48,950 nt of DNA from Lutibacter sp. (GTDB lineage Bacteria > Bacteroidota > Bacteroidia > Flavobacteriales > Flavobacteriaceae), in NCBI GenBank assembly GCA_028696945.1, contig JAQVGD010000003.1, positions 1 through 48,950 on the forward strand, in the 5' to 3' direction. Below, one piece after another: positions 25,404-34,427 of the stretch. The notes under the pieces were generated by a model that was not told the DNA's origin, ran no database searches, and was given only the letters and a program-made list of their open reading frames with translations. The translations under genes were made by a program, and so were the position numbers. The stretch's first letter is position 1. The number at the start of each line of letters is the position of its first letter.

Positions 25404-25444
25404 ATCCAAAATTTAGAAGCACCAAATAAATTTATTATTGTATT

Positions 25445-26059
25445 TTATTTAACAATACTATGATGAACCATACTGTGATATCCATCATTCCATAAGGTTA
25501 ATATATCAGTTGCAACTTGGGCACCACTTCCTGCGGCAATTGCGAACTGACTTCTCCATCCCGCTAAAATGCCGGCAACGTATATGCCATCGGCGACTAA
25601 ATGGTTGTTGTTTTTTAACATTATACGTTCCTTTTTTGGGGGTAAACTGTGATGTGGAATTACAAATTGCATAAGGCCTTCAATATTAAAAAGATTAGAA
25701 GCACCAACAGCCACGACAACAATTTTTGAATTGTAGGAATTTTTATTGGTATATACCTTAAAATTTGGAAATTCGCCTTCAATTTTAACCACTTTTTCTT
25801 TTTCAATCTGAATCACATGAGGAAATAATTCAGAAAGTTGGTTTAAGCCATTTTCCAATATTTGATTGCCTAAGGTTCCTTTTTTAAATCCCAACACATT
25901 GTTGAGCAAAGCATCGTTTAGTGCCGAACTTTTTTGGTGAGCAACAATCCCAATTTTTTTATTTTTTGCAAAAGGTTTGTCAACTGCCGAACCTAAAACT
26001 AGGGCGCAAGACAAGCCAGATGCACTTCCACCTATTATTAACACATCAAAAGTATCCAT
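25445..26059 (-). CDS. Small FAD/NAD(P)-dependent oxidoreductase-like protein
   Basis: A 204-residue flavoprotein-like protein with an N-terminal dinucleotide fold (DVLIIGGSASGLSCALVLG) and a C-terminal FAD motif (ADGIYVAGILAG). It resembles thioredoxin reductase but is about 100 residues shorter, lacks the CxxC redox pair and has no second GxGxxG NADPH domain. It may need a separate reductase partner. It starts 10 nt after the marC stop and is probably in its operon; the gene is convergent with glmS. Confidence 0.75.
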   Translation of the reverse strand: MDTFDVLIIGGSASGLSCALVLGSAVDKPFAKNKKIGIVAHQKSSALNDALLNNVLGFKKGTLGNQILENGLNQLSELFPHVIQIEKEKVVKIEGEFPNFKVYTNKNSYNSKIVVVAVGASNLFNIEGLMQFVIPHHSLPPKKERIMLKNNNHLVADGIYVAGILAGWRSQFAIAAGSGAQVATDILTLWNDGYHSMVHHSIVK

Positions 26060-26069
26060 ATTTAATAAT

Positions 26070-26657
26070 TTAATTATGAAATAATCCCTGTATATTTGAA
26101 GTAAATAATTTTACGGCTATCGCCAAAAGAACTACCCCAAATACTTTTCTAATTATATTTATACCGTTTTTTCCGATAAATTTTTCAATTTTTGCTGAAG
26201 TTTTAAGTACAATGTATAAGAAAATTGTATTGATAATAATGGCAATTACAATATTTATGGTTGAAAATTCAGCCCTTAATGAAAGCAAAGTTGTTAAACT
26301 TCCAGGTCCCGCCAATAATGGAAAAGCCAGCGGAAATACAGAAGCCGTTTCTGCATTTGTTTCTTCTTCCTTATATAGAGAAATTCCCAGAATCATTTCC
26401 AGTGCCAAAAAAAACAAAATAAAGGAGCCAGCAACAGCAAAAGAATTGACATCAATTCCAATTAGACTTAAAATACTTGTTCCCAAAAACAAAAAAGTAA
26501 CCATGATAAAACATGCAACAATAGATGCCTTTTCTGAATGAATATGCCCAAATTTTATGCGTAGATTAATAATTATCGGAATACTTCCTACAATGTCTAT
26601 TACTGCAAATAAAACCATGGTTGCAGTAACTATTTCCTTAAAATTTATTTCTATCAT
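26070..26657 (-). CDS. MarC-family integral membrane protein
   Basis: A 195-residue protein with about six transmembrane segments. MarC/UPF0056 signatures are FAVIDIVGSIPI near residue 17, the SIV...FLFLG region, AFPLLAGPGSLTTLL near 110 and a C-terminal GINIIRKVFGVVLLAIAVKL. The family's function remains unclear; the early link to multiple antibiotic resistance was not confirmed for E. coli marC. It heads a two-gene unit with the small FAD protein. Confidence 0.88.
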   Translation of the reverse strand: MIEINFKEIVTATMVLFAVIDIVGSIPIIINLRIKFGHIHSEKASIVACFIMVTFLFLGTSILSLIGIDVNSFAVAGSFILFFLALEMILGISLYKEEETNAETASVFPLAFPLLAGPGSLTTLLSLRAEFSTINIVIAIIINTIFLYIVLKTSAKIEKFIGKNGINIIRKVFGVVLLAIAVKLFTSNIQGLFHN

Positions 26658-26844
26658 GTGCCCTTTTTAAACGATTGGCGAAAGTAATCAATCAAAAATT
26701 GATATATTAAACTATCCTATTTCTTTTGGATATTATATACACATATTCATTTACTAATAGGTTGTTAATGGAATAGTTGTTTTTTTAAATTCTCAAAACT
26801 TAACACTAAAATCTATTTATAACAAAAGTAATGTAAAAAATAGT

Positions 26845-26852
26845 TATTTTTG
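26845..26852 (+). promoter_or_regulatory. -7 element (TATTTTTG) four bases from a start codon
   Basis: TATTTTTG fits TAnnTTTG and is separated from the ATG at 26857 by only four bases, the same arrangement as at panD, predicting a leaderless mRNA. Confidence 0.58.
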
Positions 26853-26856
26853 CCAG

Positions 26857-27420
26857 ATGTTTCAATTAGGAAAAACAATCGTTTCAGAAGAGATTATAGA
26901 AAAAGATTTTGTCTGTAATTTATCGGCTTGTAAAGGCAAATGTTGTGTTGATGGAGAAGCTGGAGCTCCGTTAGATGAAGATGAATTAATTATACTGATG
27001 GATATTTATCCGAAAGTAAAACCTTTTCTAAGACCAGAAGGAATTCAAGCCATTGAAGACCAAGGTCTTTTTACCATGAATGAAGGGGAATATGAAACGA
27101 CTTTAATAGATGGAAAAGATTGTGCGTATGCTATATATGATGCAAATAATATCGTTAAATGCGGTATTGAAGAAGCTTACAATCAAGGCGCAATAGATTG
27201 GAAAAAACCCATTTCCTGTCATTTATACCCAATCCGAATTACAGAATACAGCGAATTTTCTGCAGTAAATTACCATAAATGGCCAATTTGTGATGATGCC
27301 TGTGCTTTGGGCGCAGCATTACAGGTTCCAGTTTACAAATTTGTGAAGGATGCCTTAATCAGAAAATTTGGAGAGGATTGGTATATGGAACTTGAAAAAG
27401 TTGCTAAAAATCACAAATAA
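26857..27420 (+). CDS. DUF3109 family protein
   Basis: A 187-residue cytosolic Cys-rich protein. The N-terminal VCNLSACKGKCCVDGEAGAPLD segment and later ISCHLYPIR and KWPICDDAC cysteines are typical of DUF3109, a family near the YkgJ-type zinc/iron-cluster proteins. These cysteines suggest a metal site. No function is established. It stands alone with its own close promoter. Confidence 0.87.
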   Translation: MFQLGKTIVSEEIIEKDFVCNLSACKGKCCVDGEAGAPLDEDELIILMDIYPKVKPFLRPEGIQAIEDQGLFTMNEGEYETTLIDGKDCAYAIYDANNIVKCGIEEAYNQGAIDWKKPISCHLYPIRITEYSEFSAVNYHKWPICDDACALGAALQVPVYKFVKDALIRKFGEDWYMELEKVAKNHK

Positions 27421-27485
27421 ATTATTTATCAAGCCAAAGTCTAAATTATTTTTCTACATTAGTAAGTACTATTACTATGTAGAAA

Positions 27486-27647
27486 ATGAAAAAGATTAAT
27501 AAACAAGCGATTACCAGGATAAAAAAAGTAATTTTTATTACTATAATGTTGTGTTTATTTAAATCGTTTAGTCAATCTATAATTTCATTCTGGCAATTAT
27601 CTACAAAAGGAGGATTATCGCAAAATAGTGTGTTGTCTGCTGTCTAA
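27486..27647 (+). pseudogene. 5' remnant of a second hybrid two-component regulator gene
   Basis: A 53-codon ORF begins MKKINKQAITRIKKV, continues through a hydrophobic signal (IFITIMLCLFKSFSQS) and then reads FWQLSTKGGLSQNSVLSAV before TAA. The LSTKGGLSQNSV segment is the standard start of the periplasmic propeller in hybrid two-component regulators, where (S/W)V is normally followed by xxIxQDxxGFIW. The next codons in the same frame are GAT ATT AAT TAG, so the reading ends twice and nothing further of the protein is visible before the intact regulator at 27781. I interpret it as a truncated duplicate. The rest of this 360-nt gap shows nothing else. Confidence 0.72.
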
Positions 27648-27780
27648 GATATTAATTAGATGAAGGAATATAGAAAAACGAAAATAAATAGTTCATTATA
27701 GTAGTAAAAAGAGAAAAGTTTAATTCGCCATTATTTTACGGAATTTACTCTTAGAAATTTTTATAAAAAATTGGTCAAAA

Positions 27781-30700
27781 ATGAAATATAAATTCTTTAT
27801 TTTTTTATTGCTGTTTGCTTTATCGCTATTTGGACAGAATTTACAAGAATTAGCGTTTAATTCCATTAAACTCAATTATATTGGGAAAGAGCTTTCCAAT
27901 CAATGGGTTTCGTCTATAATACAAGATAATGAGGGCTTTATTTGGCTAGGAACCCAAGATGGTTTGTATAGATATGACGGGAATAACTTTATTTCTTATC
28001 GGTATAATCCATTAAAAAAAGAATCGCTCCCCGCCAATTGGGTTCGCGATATTGCGCAAGACATAGATGGTACATTTTGGATAGGAACACAAGGTGCGGG
28101 ATTGGTAAAATTCAATGCTCAAAAAGAAATATTTCATAAATTTAGCTTAAATTCTAAAAATGAGACCAATTTTAAAGGACTATCTGTTTATAGTTTGTTT
28201 ATTACATCATTAGGTGTAATTTGGGCAGAAACCGATAATGGATTATTTAGAAAAGCTAAAAATAATATCGATTTCGTTAAAATAAGTGATGGATATTTAG
28301 GTGCAATTGTATCAGAAACTAACGATGGAAAAGAAATTGTTGTTTTCAATAAAACAATGTACGAATATGATGAATCCGAAAATAAGTTAAATCCTTTACT
28401 GGAAAATTTCCCGATTGAGAGACTATCAATAACTTCTAAAAACAATCTGATTTTCAGGTCAGAAGGTAAATTATATTCTTATAATTTTAAAAACAATCCA
28501 TTACCCATTAAAACACCTAATCACATAAAGTATATGTCTAATATACACAATGATATTTGTGTTTTAGTTGCTGAAAATAAACTTTATAAATTTGATATAA
28601 ACAGTGGGCAAATATTAGAATTAAGGGTTAATAATCCCGATTTAAATATTTCAGAAATTAACGTATTGTTTCTAGATGCTCAAGGTGTGTTATGGATTGC
28701 AAATAATAAAGGACTATTAAAGGAAAACATAGCGGGTAAAATTTTTACAGAGCATATTCCATTAAATGCCCGAAGAATAGTAGTTGATAATCATACAATA
28801 TATTTAGCAGGAGCAAATGGATTGCATATTTACTCCCAAGCCAACAAAACTTATAAAACAATTCTTAATACAAGAAATATTACATCTATCTATAAATCAG
28901 CGAGTGGAATATGGGTAGGAGATACCTTTGGCATTGTTTATTTTATTGATAATAAATTTAAGATTACTTCCTTTCCTTTGGTCGAAAACAATCATAAATT
29001 ATTGAAAATATTTGGTATTGTAGAAGATAAAAATGGGTATTTATGGATTAGTTCTTGGGAGGGAATTCATTTATTAAATAAGAAAGGTAAAATTATTAAA
29101 AATTTTAAACTAGGATCAAATAATGAAATAGATGAATTAAAAGCCATACAAATACATATTGATAAAAACGATAATTTATGGGTAATAACCGCTGGTAATG
29201 GCGTTTATAAAACACCTGATATTGCTGAGGTAAGTTCCAACAAAATGAAATTTAAATACAAACAGTATTTGCATAAAACTGGTGATAAAAGCAGTTTAAA
29301 TTCAAACGTTTTGTACGAATTGCATGAAGATAAAATGGGTAATATTTGGTTGGGATCGGATTACGGAATCAATAAATACAACAGGAAAACAAATGCTTTT
29401 GAAGGATTAGAAATAGATGGTGAGTTATTTGATAAAAAAACAATGGCAATTGAAACCGATAACAATGGTTTCCTTTGGATAAGCACAATCCGAAATGGTA
29501 TATATGTTTATAATCCAAACAAAAAAGAACTCTTAAATTTCAATCAGAATGATGGTTTGATTTCCGATGCCTGTCTTTTTACCTCAAGTGCATTTTTTAA
29601 TAATAAACTTTATTTTGGCACAGATCAGGGCGTGCAAATAATAAATCCAGATTATTTTACGCTTCCAACAATAGACAAAGGTCCGATAATTACAGATCTG
29701 AAAGTTTACGGAGAAAGTGAGGAGAATCTTCTTAATTCTTTATTAAAAAATCAAAAAGTTGTTTTAAAACAGAATCAAACAGATTTTACCATCCATTTTT
29801 CATTACCTGATTATCGTTTTCCTGAAAAAATAAATTATTACTATAAGTTAAATACAGCTTCAAGTACTTGGCGAAAATCAGAAAATAATACCGCTAGCTT
29901 TACCAACCTCGAACAGGGTAATTATCAATTTTTGGTTAAGGCGGCATACCAATCAAATACCGATACTCCCATTTCAGCTTTCAGTATTGAAGTAACACCT
30001 CCTTGGTATAAAACTTGGTGGGCATATCTTATTTTGGTAATTTTTTTTAGTTCGCTTTTTTACTTGTACTATGCTCTACGACTAAAACAGCAATTAACAA
30101 ACACCAAATTAAAAGGCATAAAAGAACTTGATAAAACAAAATCAATCTTCTTCGCAAATATTTCGCATGAATTTAGAACACCTTTAACTTTGATTTCAGG
30201 TCCAATAGAAAGACAACTTTCTAAACCTGAAATTTCTAAATCCGACAAAGAAGAATTCAATCTCATTTTAAGAAATTCAAAACGGCTGTTAAATCTCGTT
30301 GATCAATTATTGGATTTATCTAAATTAGAATCTAAAAAATTAAAATTAAACGTTTCAAAAGGTAACTTAAGTCATTTTTTAAAAGAATTGGTTTCAGCAT
30401 TTAAACATAAAGCACTAGATAAAAACATTAACTTTTCCTATAAAATTAAACCTTTAACATCGGCATGGTTTGATAAAGATATTGTTGAAAAAATTGTAAC
30501 TAACTTATTGACAAATGCAATAAAATATACACCTAAAAATGGAAGAATTCATATAGATGTCAGCATTGTGGAAAGTCAAGTAATTATTAAGGTAATTAAT
30601 AATTATAATAACCTTACCAATGATGATTTGTCTAAATTATTTAAGCGATTTTATCAAGCGAATAAAACCTCCGAAGGAGTCGGGATAGGACTTGCTTTGG

Positions 30701-31653
30701 TTAAAGAATTAACGGACATATACCATGGCAGTATTTCGGTACAAACTATTAATAAAGATGATATTCAGTTTATTGTGATGTTTCCTTATGAAAAAGAATA
30801 TTTTGACACATCAGAAATTTATAATGTTGAACCGATTTTGAACGATGATTATACTGATGAAAGCATCAATCTAACGCAAAGCAAGCCAAATTTAAAAGGT
30901 GATTTGCCATTGATGCTAATTGTTGAAGACGATGCGGACATTAGATATTTTATAAAATCCATTTTTAAAAATGATTATAAAATTTTTGAATCCAAAAATG
31001 GCCAAGAAGGAATTGAAAAAGCTTTTAAAACAATACCGGATATTATAATTTCGGATGTAATGATGCCTTTGAAAAACGGTTTTGAATTATGCAATATCTT
31101 AAAGGAAGACGAAAAAACTTCCCATATTCCAATCATACTTTTAACTGCAAAAACTGGTGAAGAAAATGAAATAGTTGGGCTTAATACAGGCGCAGACGAC
31201 TACATTACAAAACCATTTAGTGCTAAAAAATTAGTTGTTCGTGTCGAAAAATTAATTGAGTTAAGAAAAAGGCTAAGACATCGATACCAACAAGATTTAA
31301 TCCAATTACCTAAAGATATCGCTATTACTTCTACTGATGAGAAGTTTTTAAATCGTGTTGAAACGTTATTTAAAACACACCTAACGGATCCATCATTTAA
31401 TGCAGAAAGTTTTAGCAAAACCATAGGGATGAGCAGAATGCAATTACACAGAAAATTAATTGCGATAACAGGTCTTTCCACTACTGCATTTATTCGTTCC
31501 CAACGACTTAAAATTGCCATGCAACTTTTAAAAGCTTCCGATGCAACAATTTCCGAAGTTGCATATACCTCAGGATTTAATACAGTTTCTTATTTTATTA
31601 AATGTTTTAAAGAAATATATGGCGAAACACCTTCTGAATACAGTTCAAACTAA
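27781..31653 (+). CDS. Hybrid two-component system sensor/AraC regulator (one protein)
   Basis: A 1290-residue sensor, kinase and transcription factor in one chain. In order: a signal peptide (1-18); a beta-propeller of two-component-regulator repeats (about 30-640), e.g. QDNEGFIWLGTQDGLYRYDG; a Y_Y_Y domain (about 690-745); a transmembrane helix (about 757-780); HisKA with H796 in ISHEFRTPLTLI; HATPase with NLLTNAIKYTP and VGIGLALVKEL; a receiver with E1049/D1050/D1051, phospho-acceptor D1092 in SDVMMP and K1144; and a C-terminal AraC helix-turn-helix (about 1190-1288). All catalytic residues are present. Such regulators usually control glycan-utilisation loci, but no SusC/SusD pair is nearby; the downstream secreted-protein cluster is the likely target. 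Confidence 0.94.
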   Translation: MKYKFFIFLLLFALSLFGQNLQELAFNSIKLNYIGKELSNQWVSSIIQDNEGFIWLGTQDGLYRYDGNNFISYRYNPLKKESLPANWVRDIAQDIDGTFWIGTQGAGLVKFNAQKEIFHKFSLNSKNETNFKGLSVYSLFITSLGVIWAETDNGLFRKAKNNIDFVKISDGYLGAIVSETNDGKEIVVFNKTMYEYDESENKLNPLLENFPIERLSITSKNNLIFRSEGKLYSYNFKNNPLPIKTPNHIKYMSNIHNDICVLVAENKLYKFDINSGQILELRVNNPDLNISEINVLFLDAQGVLWIANNKGLLKENIAGKIFTEHIPLNARRIVVDNHTIYLAGANGLHIYSQANKTYKTILNTRNITSIYKSASGIWVGDTFGIVYFIDNKFKITSFPLVENNHKLLKIFGIVEDKNGYLWISSWEGIHLLNKKGKIIKNFKLGSNNEIDELKAIQIHIDKNDNLWVITAGNGVYKTPDIAEVSSNKMKFKYKQYLHKTGDKSSLNSNVLYELHEDKMGNIWLGSDYGINKYNRKTNAFEGLEIDGELFDKKTMAIETDNNGFLWISTIRNGIYVYNPNKKELLNFNQNDGLISDACLFTSSAFFNNKLYFGTDQGVQIINPDYFTLPTIDKGPIITDLKVYGESEENLLNSLLKNQKVVLKQNQTDFTIHFSLPDYRFPEKINYYYKLNTASSTWRKSENNTASFTNLEQGNYQFLVKAAYQSNTDTPISAFSIEVTPPWYKTWWAYLILVIFFSSLFYLYYALRLKQQLTNTKLKGIKELDKTKSIFFANISHEFRTPLTLISGPIERQLSKPEISKSDKEEFNLILRNSKRLLNLVDQLLDLSKLESKKLKLNVSKGNLSHFLKELVSAFKHKALDKNINFSYKIKPLTSAWFDKDIVEKIVTNLLTNAIKYTPKNGRIHIDVSIVESQVIIKVINNYNNLTNDDLSKLFKRFYQANKTSEGVGIGLALVKELTDIYHGSISVQTINKDDIQFIVMFPYEKEYFDTSEIYNVEPILNDDYTDESINLTQSKPNLKGDLPLMLIVEDDADIRYFIKSIFKNDYKIFESKNGQEGIEKAFKTIPDIIISDVMMPLKNGFELCNILKEDEKTSHIPIILLTAKTGEENEIVGLNTGADDYITKPFSAKKLVVRVEKLIELRKRLRHRYQQDLIQLPKDIAITSTDEKFLNRVETLFKTHLTDPSFNAESFSKTIGMSRMQLHRKLIAITGLSTTAFIRSQRLKIAMQLLKASDATISEVAYTSGFNTVSYFIKCFKEIYGETPSEYSSN

Positions 31654-31666
31654 GTTTTATCACACA

Positions 31667-31727
31667 TTGTTACATTTGTTACATTTCTTGCATACATAGT
31701 TACATCTCTGCTATCATATATATAGCA
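31667..31727 (+). promoter_or_regulatory. TTGTTACAT direct repeats and a small inverted repeat before the secreted-protein cluster
   Basis: TTGTTACAT occurs at 31667-31675 and 31676-31684 in tandem, with TAGTTACAT at 31697-31705, exactly 21 bp after the second. It is followed by TGCTAT-N7-ATAGCA at 31709-31727. Two-turn spaced direct repeats are what a dimeric AraC-type protein would bind. The site lies between the regulator and the first secreted-protein gene. Confidence 0.45.
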
Positions 31728-31772
31728 TTCCCACTAATTTAGTCTTCTTAATATTAATACAAAAATATTATT

Positions 31773-32597
31773 ATGAAAACTAAATTTATTGCCTGTGTCG
31801 TTTTTCTATTTTTTATAAATCATAATATCGAAGCCCAATTTTTGAAAAGATTAAAGCAACGAGTTGAACAAAAAGTAGAAAATACAATTGTTGAAAAAAC
31901 TTCAGATAAAGCTGCAGAAAAGACTTCAAACTCGTTAGATAGAGCTTTTGATGTAAACTTTATGGGTAAAGGAAATTCAAAAGTAGATCCATCAGTAATT
32001 CCAGATTCCTATACTTTTAGCTGGAAATATTCTATGAAAATGACCACAAAAGATGGTAATATTACTTTTGATTATTTTCTTCAACCAGGCCAGCCATATT
32101 TCGGATTTGACATGCCAACTATGGAAGACAAAAAAGTAATGAGTAACATGTTTATGGTAATGGACAACGATTTAAAAGTAACCATTATGTATATGCAATC
32201 TGATAAAAATTCTATGATGATGGTAAACGGAATGCCAGATGATATAGATTTAGAGGAAGCAACCGACAAGTCGGCAAGTTATAGTTATGAAATGCTTCCT
32301 AATAAAACAATTATGGGATATAACTGTAAGGGAGTTAAAGCAACCAACGAGGAGTATGAAATAACCATGTATTTTACCACTGATGCGCCAGTTAGTTTTA
32401 ATGATATTTATAAAAATAAAAAATCCAATATTCCTGATGGTTTAAAAAATTATTTTAAAGAAAATGAGCAATCATTAATGCTTGAAATGAAAATGATTGA
32501 TAAGAAAAAAGGCAAAATGAATGCAACTATGGAGTGCGTTGGCTTATCGGAAGTGCAAAAAAGCATCAATAAATCAGATTATAAAACAATGAACTAA
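31773..32597 (+). CDS. Secreted DUF4412-like protein
   Basis: A 274-residue exported protein with a signal peptide ending NIEAQF. A Lys/Glu-rich helical stretch (residues 25-60) is followed by a beta-rich domain with YSYEMLPNKTIMGYNCKGVKA, the pattern of DUF4412, where a modified tripeptide 'GYxCK' strand is typical. It is Met-rich in the middle (MSNMFMVMDN, SMMMVNGMP). No enzymatic residues are recognisable. It is the first gene of the cluster downstream of the hybrid regulator. Confidence 0.72.
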   Translation: MKTKFIACVVFLFFINHNIEAQFLKRLKQRVEQKVENTIVEKTSDKAAEKTSNSLDRAFDVNFMGKGNSKVDPSVIPDSYTFSWKYSMKMTTKDGNITFDYFLQPGQPYFGFDMPTMEDKKVMSNMFMVMDNDLKVTIMYMQSDKNSMMMVNGMPDDIDLEEATDKSASYSYEMLPNKTIMGYNCKGVKATNEEYEITMYFTTDAPVSFNDIYKNKKSNIPDGLKNYFKENEQSLMLEMKMIDKKKGKMNATMECVGLSEVQKSINKSDYKTMN

Positions 32598-32611
32598 AAA
32601 AACATTAAACA

Positions 32612-32956
32612 ATGGAAACAACAGAAAAACAATTAAGTCAGAGTATTGAAGGTAAAAACACAGCTATAATTGCTTATATCACAATTATAGGTCTTATCAT
32701 CGCTTTTGTTATGAATAATGATAAGAAAGAACCCTTTGCCTCTTATCATATTAAACAGTCATTAGGTTTAGCACTAACAGGTCTCGCTTTAGGAGTTATT
32801 GGCATGGTACCTATATTAGGTTGGATAATCAACATTTTGGGCATTTTTGTCTTGCTTTATATGTGGGTTGTTGGTCTTATGAATGCAATTAATGGAAAAG
32901 AAAGCGCAGTTCCATTTTTAGGTGAAAAATATATGGAATGGTTTAAGAATCTTTAA
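32612..32956 (+). CDS. DUF4870-like small membrane protein
   Basis: A 114-residue membrane protein with three hydrophobic segments: one at about residues 15-31, then two after the conserved EPFASYHIKQSLGLAL loop. That FxxxHIKQSLGL motif and the NAINGKESAVPFLGE tail are typical of DUF4870/Tic20-like proteins. It lies 14 nt after the DUF4412 gene and overlaps the frame upstream of the next gene. Confidence 0.82.
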   Translation: METTEKQLSQSIEGKNTAIIAYITIIGLIIAFVMNNDKKEPFASYHIKQSLGLALTGLALGVIGMVPILGWIINILGIFVLLYMWVVGLMNAINGKESAVPFLGEKYMEWFKNL

Positions 32957-32978
32957 AAAACGCATAAAAATTATTACT

Positions 32979-33473
32979 ATGAAAACAACTAAAATTAAAT
33001 TAACAATTATTGTATTTGTGTTAATGTCTTCCTTTTCCTTTTCCCAATCATTTGAAGGCAAACTTTCTATTAAAGGATTAACAAAAAGCAGCACCATAAA
33101 ACAAAAAACACCTGTAGAATTATTTAAAGCATTTAAAGATGGTGTTTACAGCATCAATTTTAATTTCAAGTCAACCAATGTTGAATCTGACGGTATCATT
33201 CTTTTTGATATGAAAACAACGGTAAAACACAATGGTAAAATTATTTCAGAAACATCACGTAAAGGCTGGCCTTGGCTACCGGGAGACCTGTTTGTACCCA
33301 TTGAAGCATTTGATGCCATTCCTACTTTACAAAAACTTACTGCCCATGGTCTTCCAACCGGAATTCCTTTTAAAAATGGCAGCTATGAAATCATATTCCA
33401 ATTTGTCCCATCAGAAGGGCAAAAAGTAAAAGGGAGTATAAGTCCTGCAACTTTCAGTTTTACTGTAAATTAA
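32979..33473 (+). CDS. Secreted protein of unknown function
   Basis: A 164-residue exported protein. The start is the ATG encoding MKTTKIKLTIIVFVLMSSFSFSQ, a clean signal peptide; the frame is open to 32922 but that part overlaps the previous gene. The mature part is beta-rich, with KHNGKIISETSRKGWPWLPGD and a C-terminal KVKGSISPATFSFTVN. I do not recognise a family. Confidence 0.7.
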   Translation: MKTTKIKLTIIVFVLMSSFSFSQSFEGKLSIKGLTKSSTIKQKTPVELFKAFKDGVYSINFNFKSTNVESDGIILFDMKTTVKHNGKIISETSRKGWPWLPGDLFVPIEAFDAIPTLQKLTAHGLPTGIPFKNGSYEIIFQFVPSEGQKVKGSISPATFSFTVN

Positions 33474-33484
33474 AAATTAAACGC

Positions 33485-33607
33485 AATAATATTGGTTTCG
33501 TTTATAATAACAGGTTTAAAATCTCCCTTCAAGGGATAGATGATGCGGATATCTTGTGGTCTTATATCGACTTTGAAAATTTAAAAAAATTAGATCAATA
33601 CAATTAA
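33485..33607 (+). pseudogene. 3' remnant of a paralogue of the 35012 lipoprotein gene
   Basis: A 40-codon open stretch without a start codon reads NNIGFVYNNRFKISLQ and then ADILWSYIDFENLKKLDQYN before TAA. It aligns with the C-terminus of the 35012 product, which reads ISTIYNNRFQLKVQ followed by PDVLWTYLKQANLQILDPF. The match covers essentially the whole remnant. It is the only coding trace in the 144-nt gap, so it is best explained as the tail of a lost third-type gene copy upstream of the 33618 gene. Confidence 0.7.
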
Positions 33608-33617
33608 ACTAAATTCT

Positions 33618-34427
33618 ATGAAATCACTAAAATACAGTATCGCAGTATTTGTAATAGGCATGTTATTTAATATAGGTAGCTATGCACAAAACTCCATTAT
33701 TGGAACCCTTGAAAATTACACAAATAATGAAGGATTAATAATGTCTTATGATTTAATAACAAGGGATCGGATTTCTTATGGAACTATAGATAATGAAGGG
33801 GAGTTTACGATTCCACTTAAAGAAGATTATTTGGAAATGATGTTAAAAAAAGCAAAAGAAGTTGAAGAAAAAGCACTTAGTAATGGGAAAATCAGTTTAA
33901 ATACGATGGCTTCAACTTTTATATGTGATTTTAATAATGAAAACATAGAATACCTTGATGATGGTACAGAAAAAGTGACTTATACTGGTTCAAACAAAAA
34001 AAATGAAATAATCTATAAAAATGGAGAAGCTATTATAATGAGAATTCCAGATCTTTTTATAACCGATAAAAATAAAGTTTCAAGTATTTTATATGCCGTA
34101 AGTGATCCTGAAATTGCTAATTGGCTCTTTTATTATGGAGACAATATTATTGTAAAAGGAAGCTATTTACAGTGGTTTTTTGTTGAAGGCGAGGTTTCTG
34201 CTATTGGAGTTTGTGTAATACCCACTTATACAGGAAATAATGAAGAAAACTATATGAATGTCACTAATATAAATCTAAAACTTCAAAAGGGATGGAACAT
34301 CATTAAATATAATATTACAGAAATTTTTACTGATGTAAATAATAAAACTTACGCCTCTAAAACGGAAATAAGTAACGTAACCGAGATTCCAAATGATGTG
34401 AAGTGGGTAAAGGTGATTTACCAATAA
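33618..34427 (+). CDS. Secreted protein, family A, copy 1
   Basis: A 269-residue exported protein with a signal peptide ending NIGSYAQ. The C-terminal part contains YLQWFFVEGEVSAIGVC, then LQKGWNIIKYNI and EIPNDVKWVKV. These correspond in order and spacing to YLLSWVYVEEACALRAN, FKPGWNLVKTEV and IPQDATYFF of the 36384 product, so the two look like distant paralogues. It joins the next gene without a gap: its TAA is immediately followed by that gene's ATG. No known domain was recognised. Confidence 0.72.
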   Translation: MKSLKYSIAVFVIGMLFNIGSYAQNSIIGTLENYTNNEGLIMSYDLITRDRISYGTIDNEGEFTIPLKEDYLEMMLKKAKEVEEKALSNGKISLNTMASTFICDFNNENIEYLDDGTEKVTYTGSNKKNEIIYKNGEAIIMRIPDLFITDKNKVSSILYAVSDPEIANWLFYYGDNIIVKGSYLQWFFVEGEVSAIGVCVIPTYTGNNEENYMNVTNINLKLQKGWNIIKYNITEIFTDVNNKTYASKTEISNVTEIPNDVKWVKVIYQ

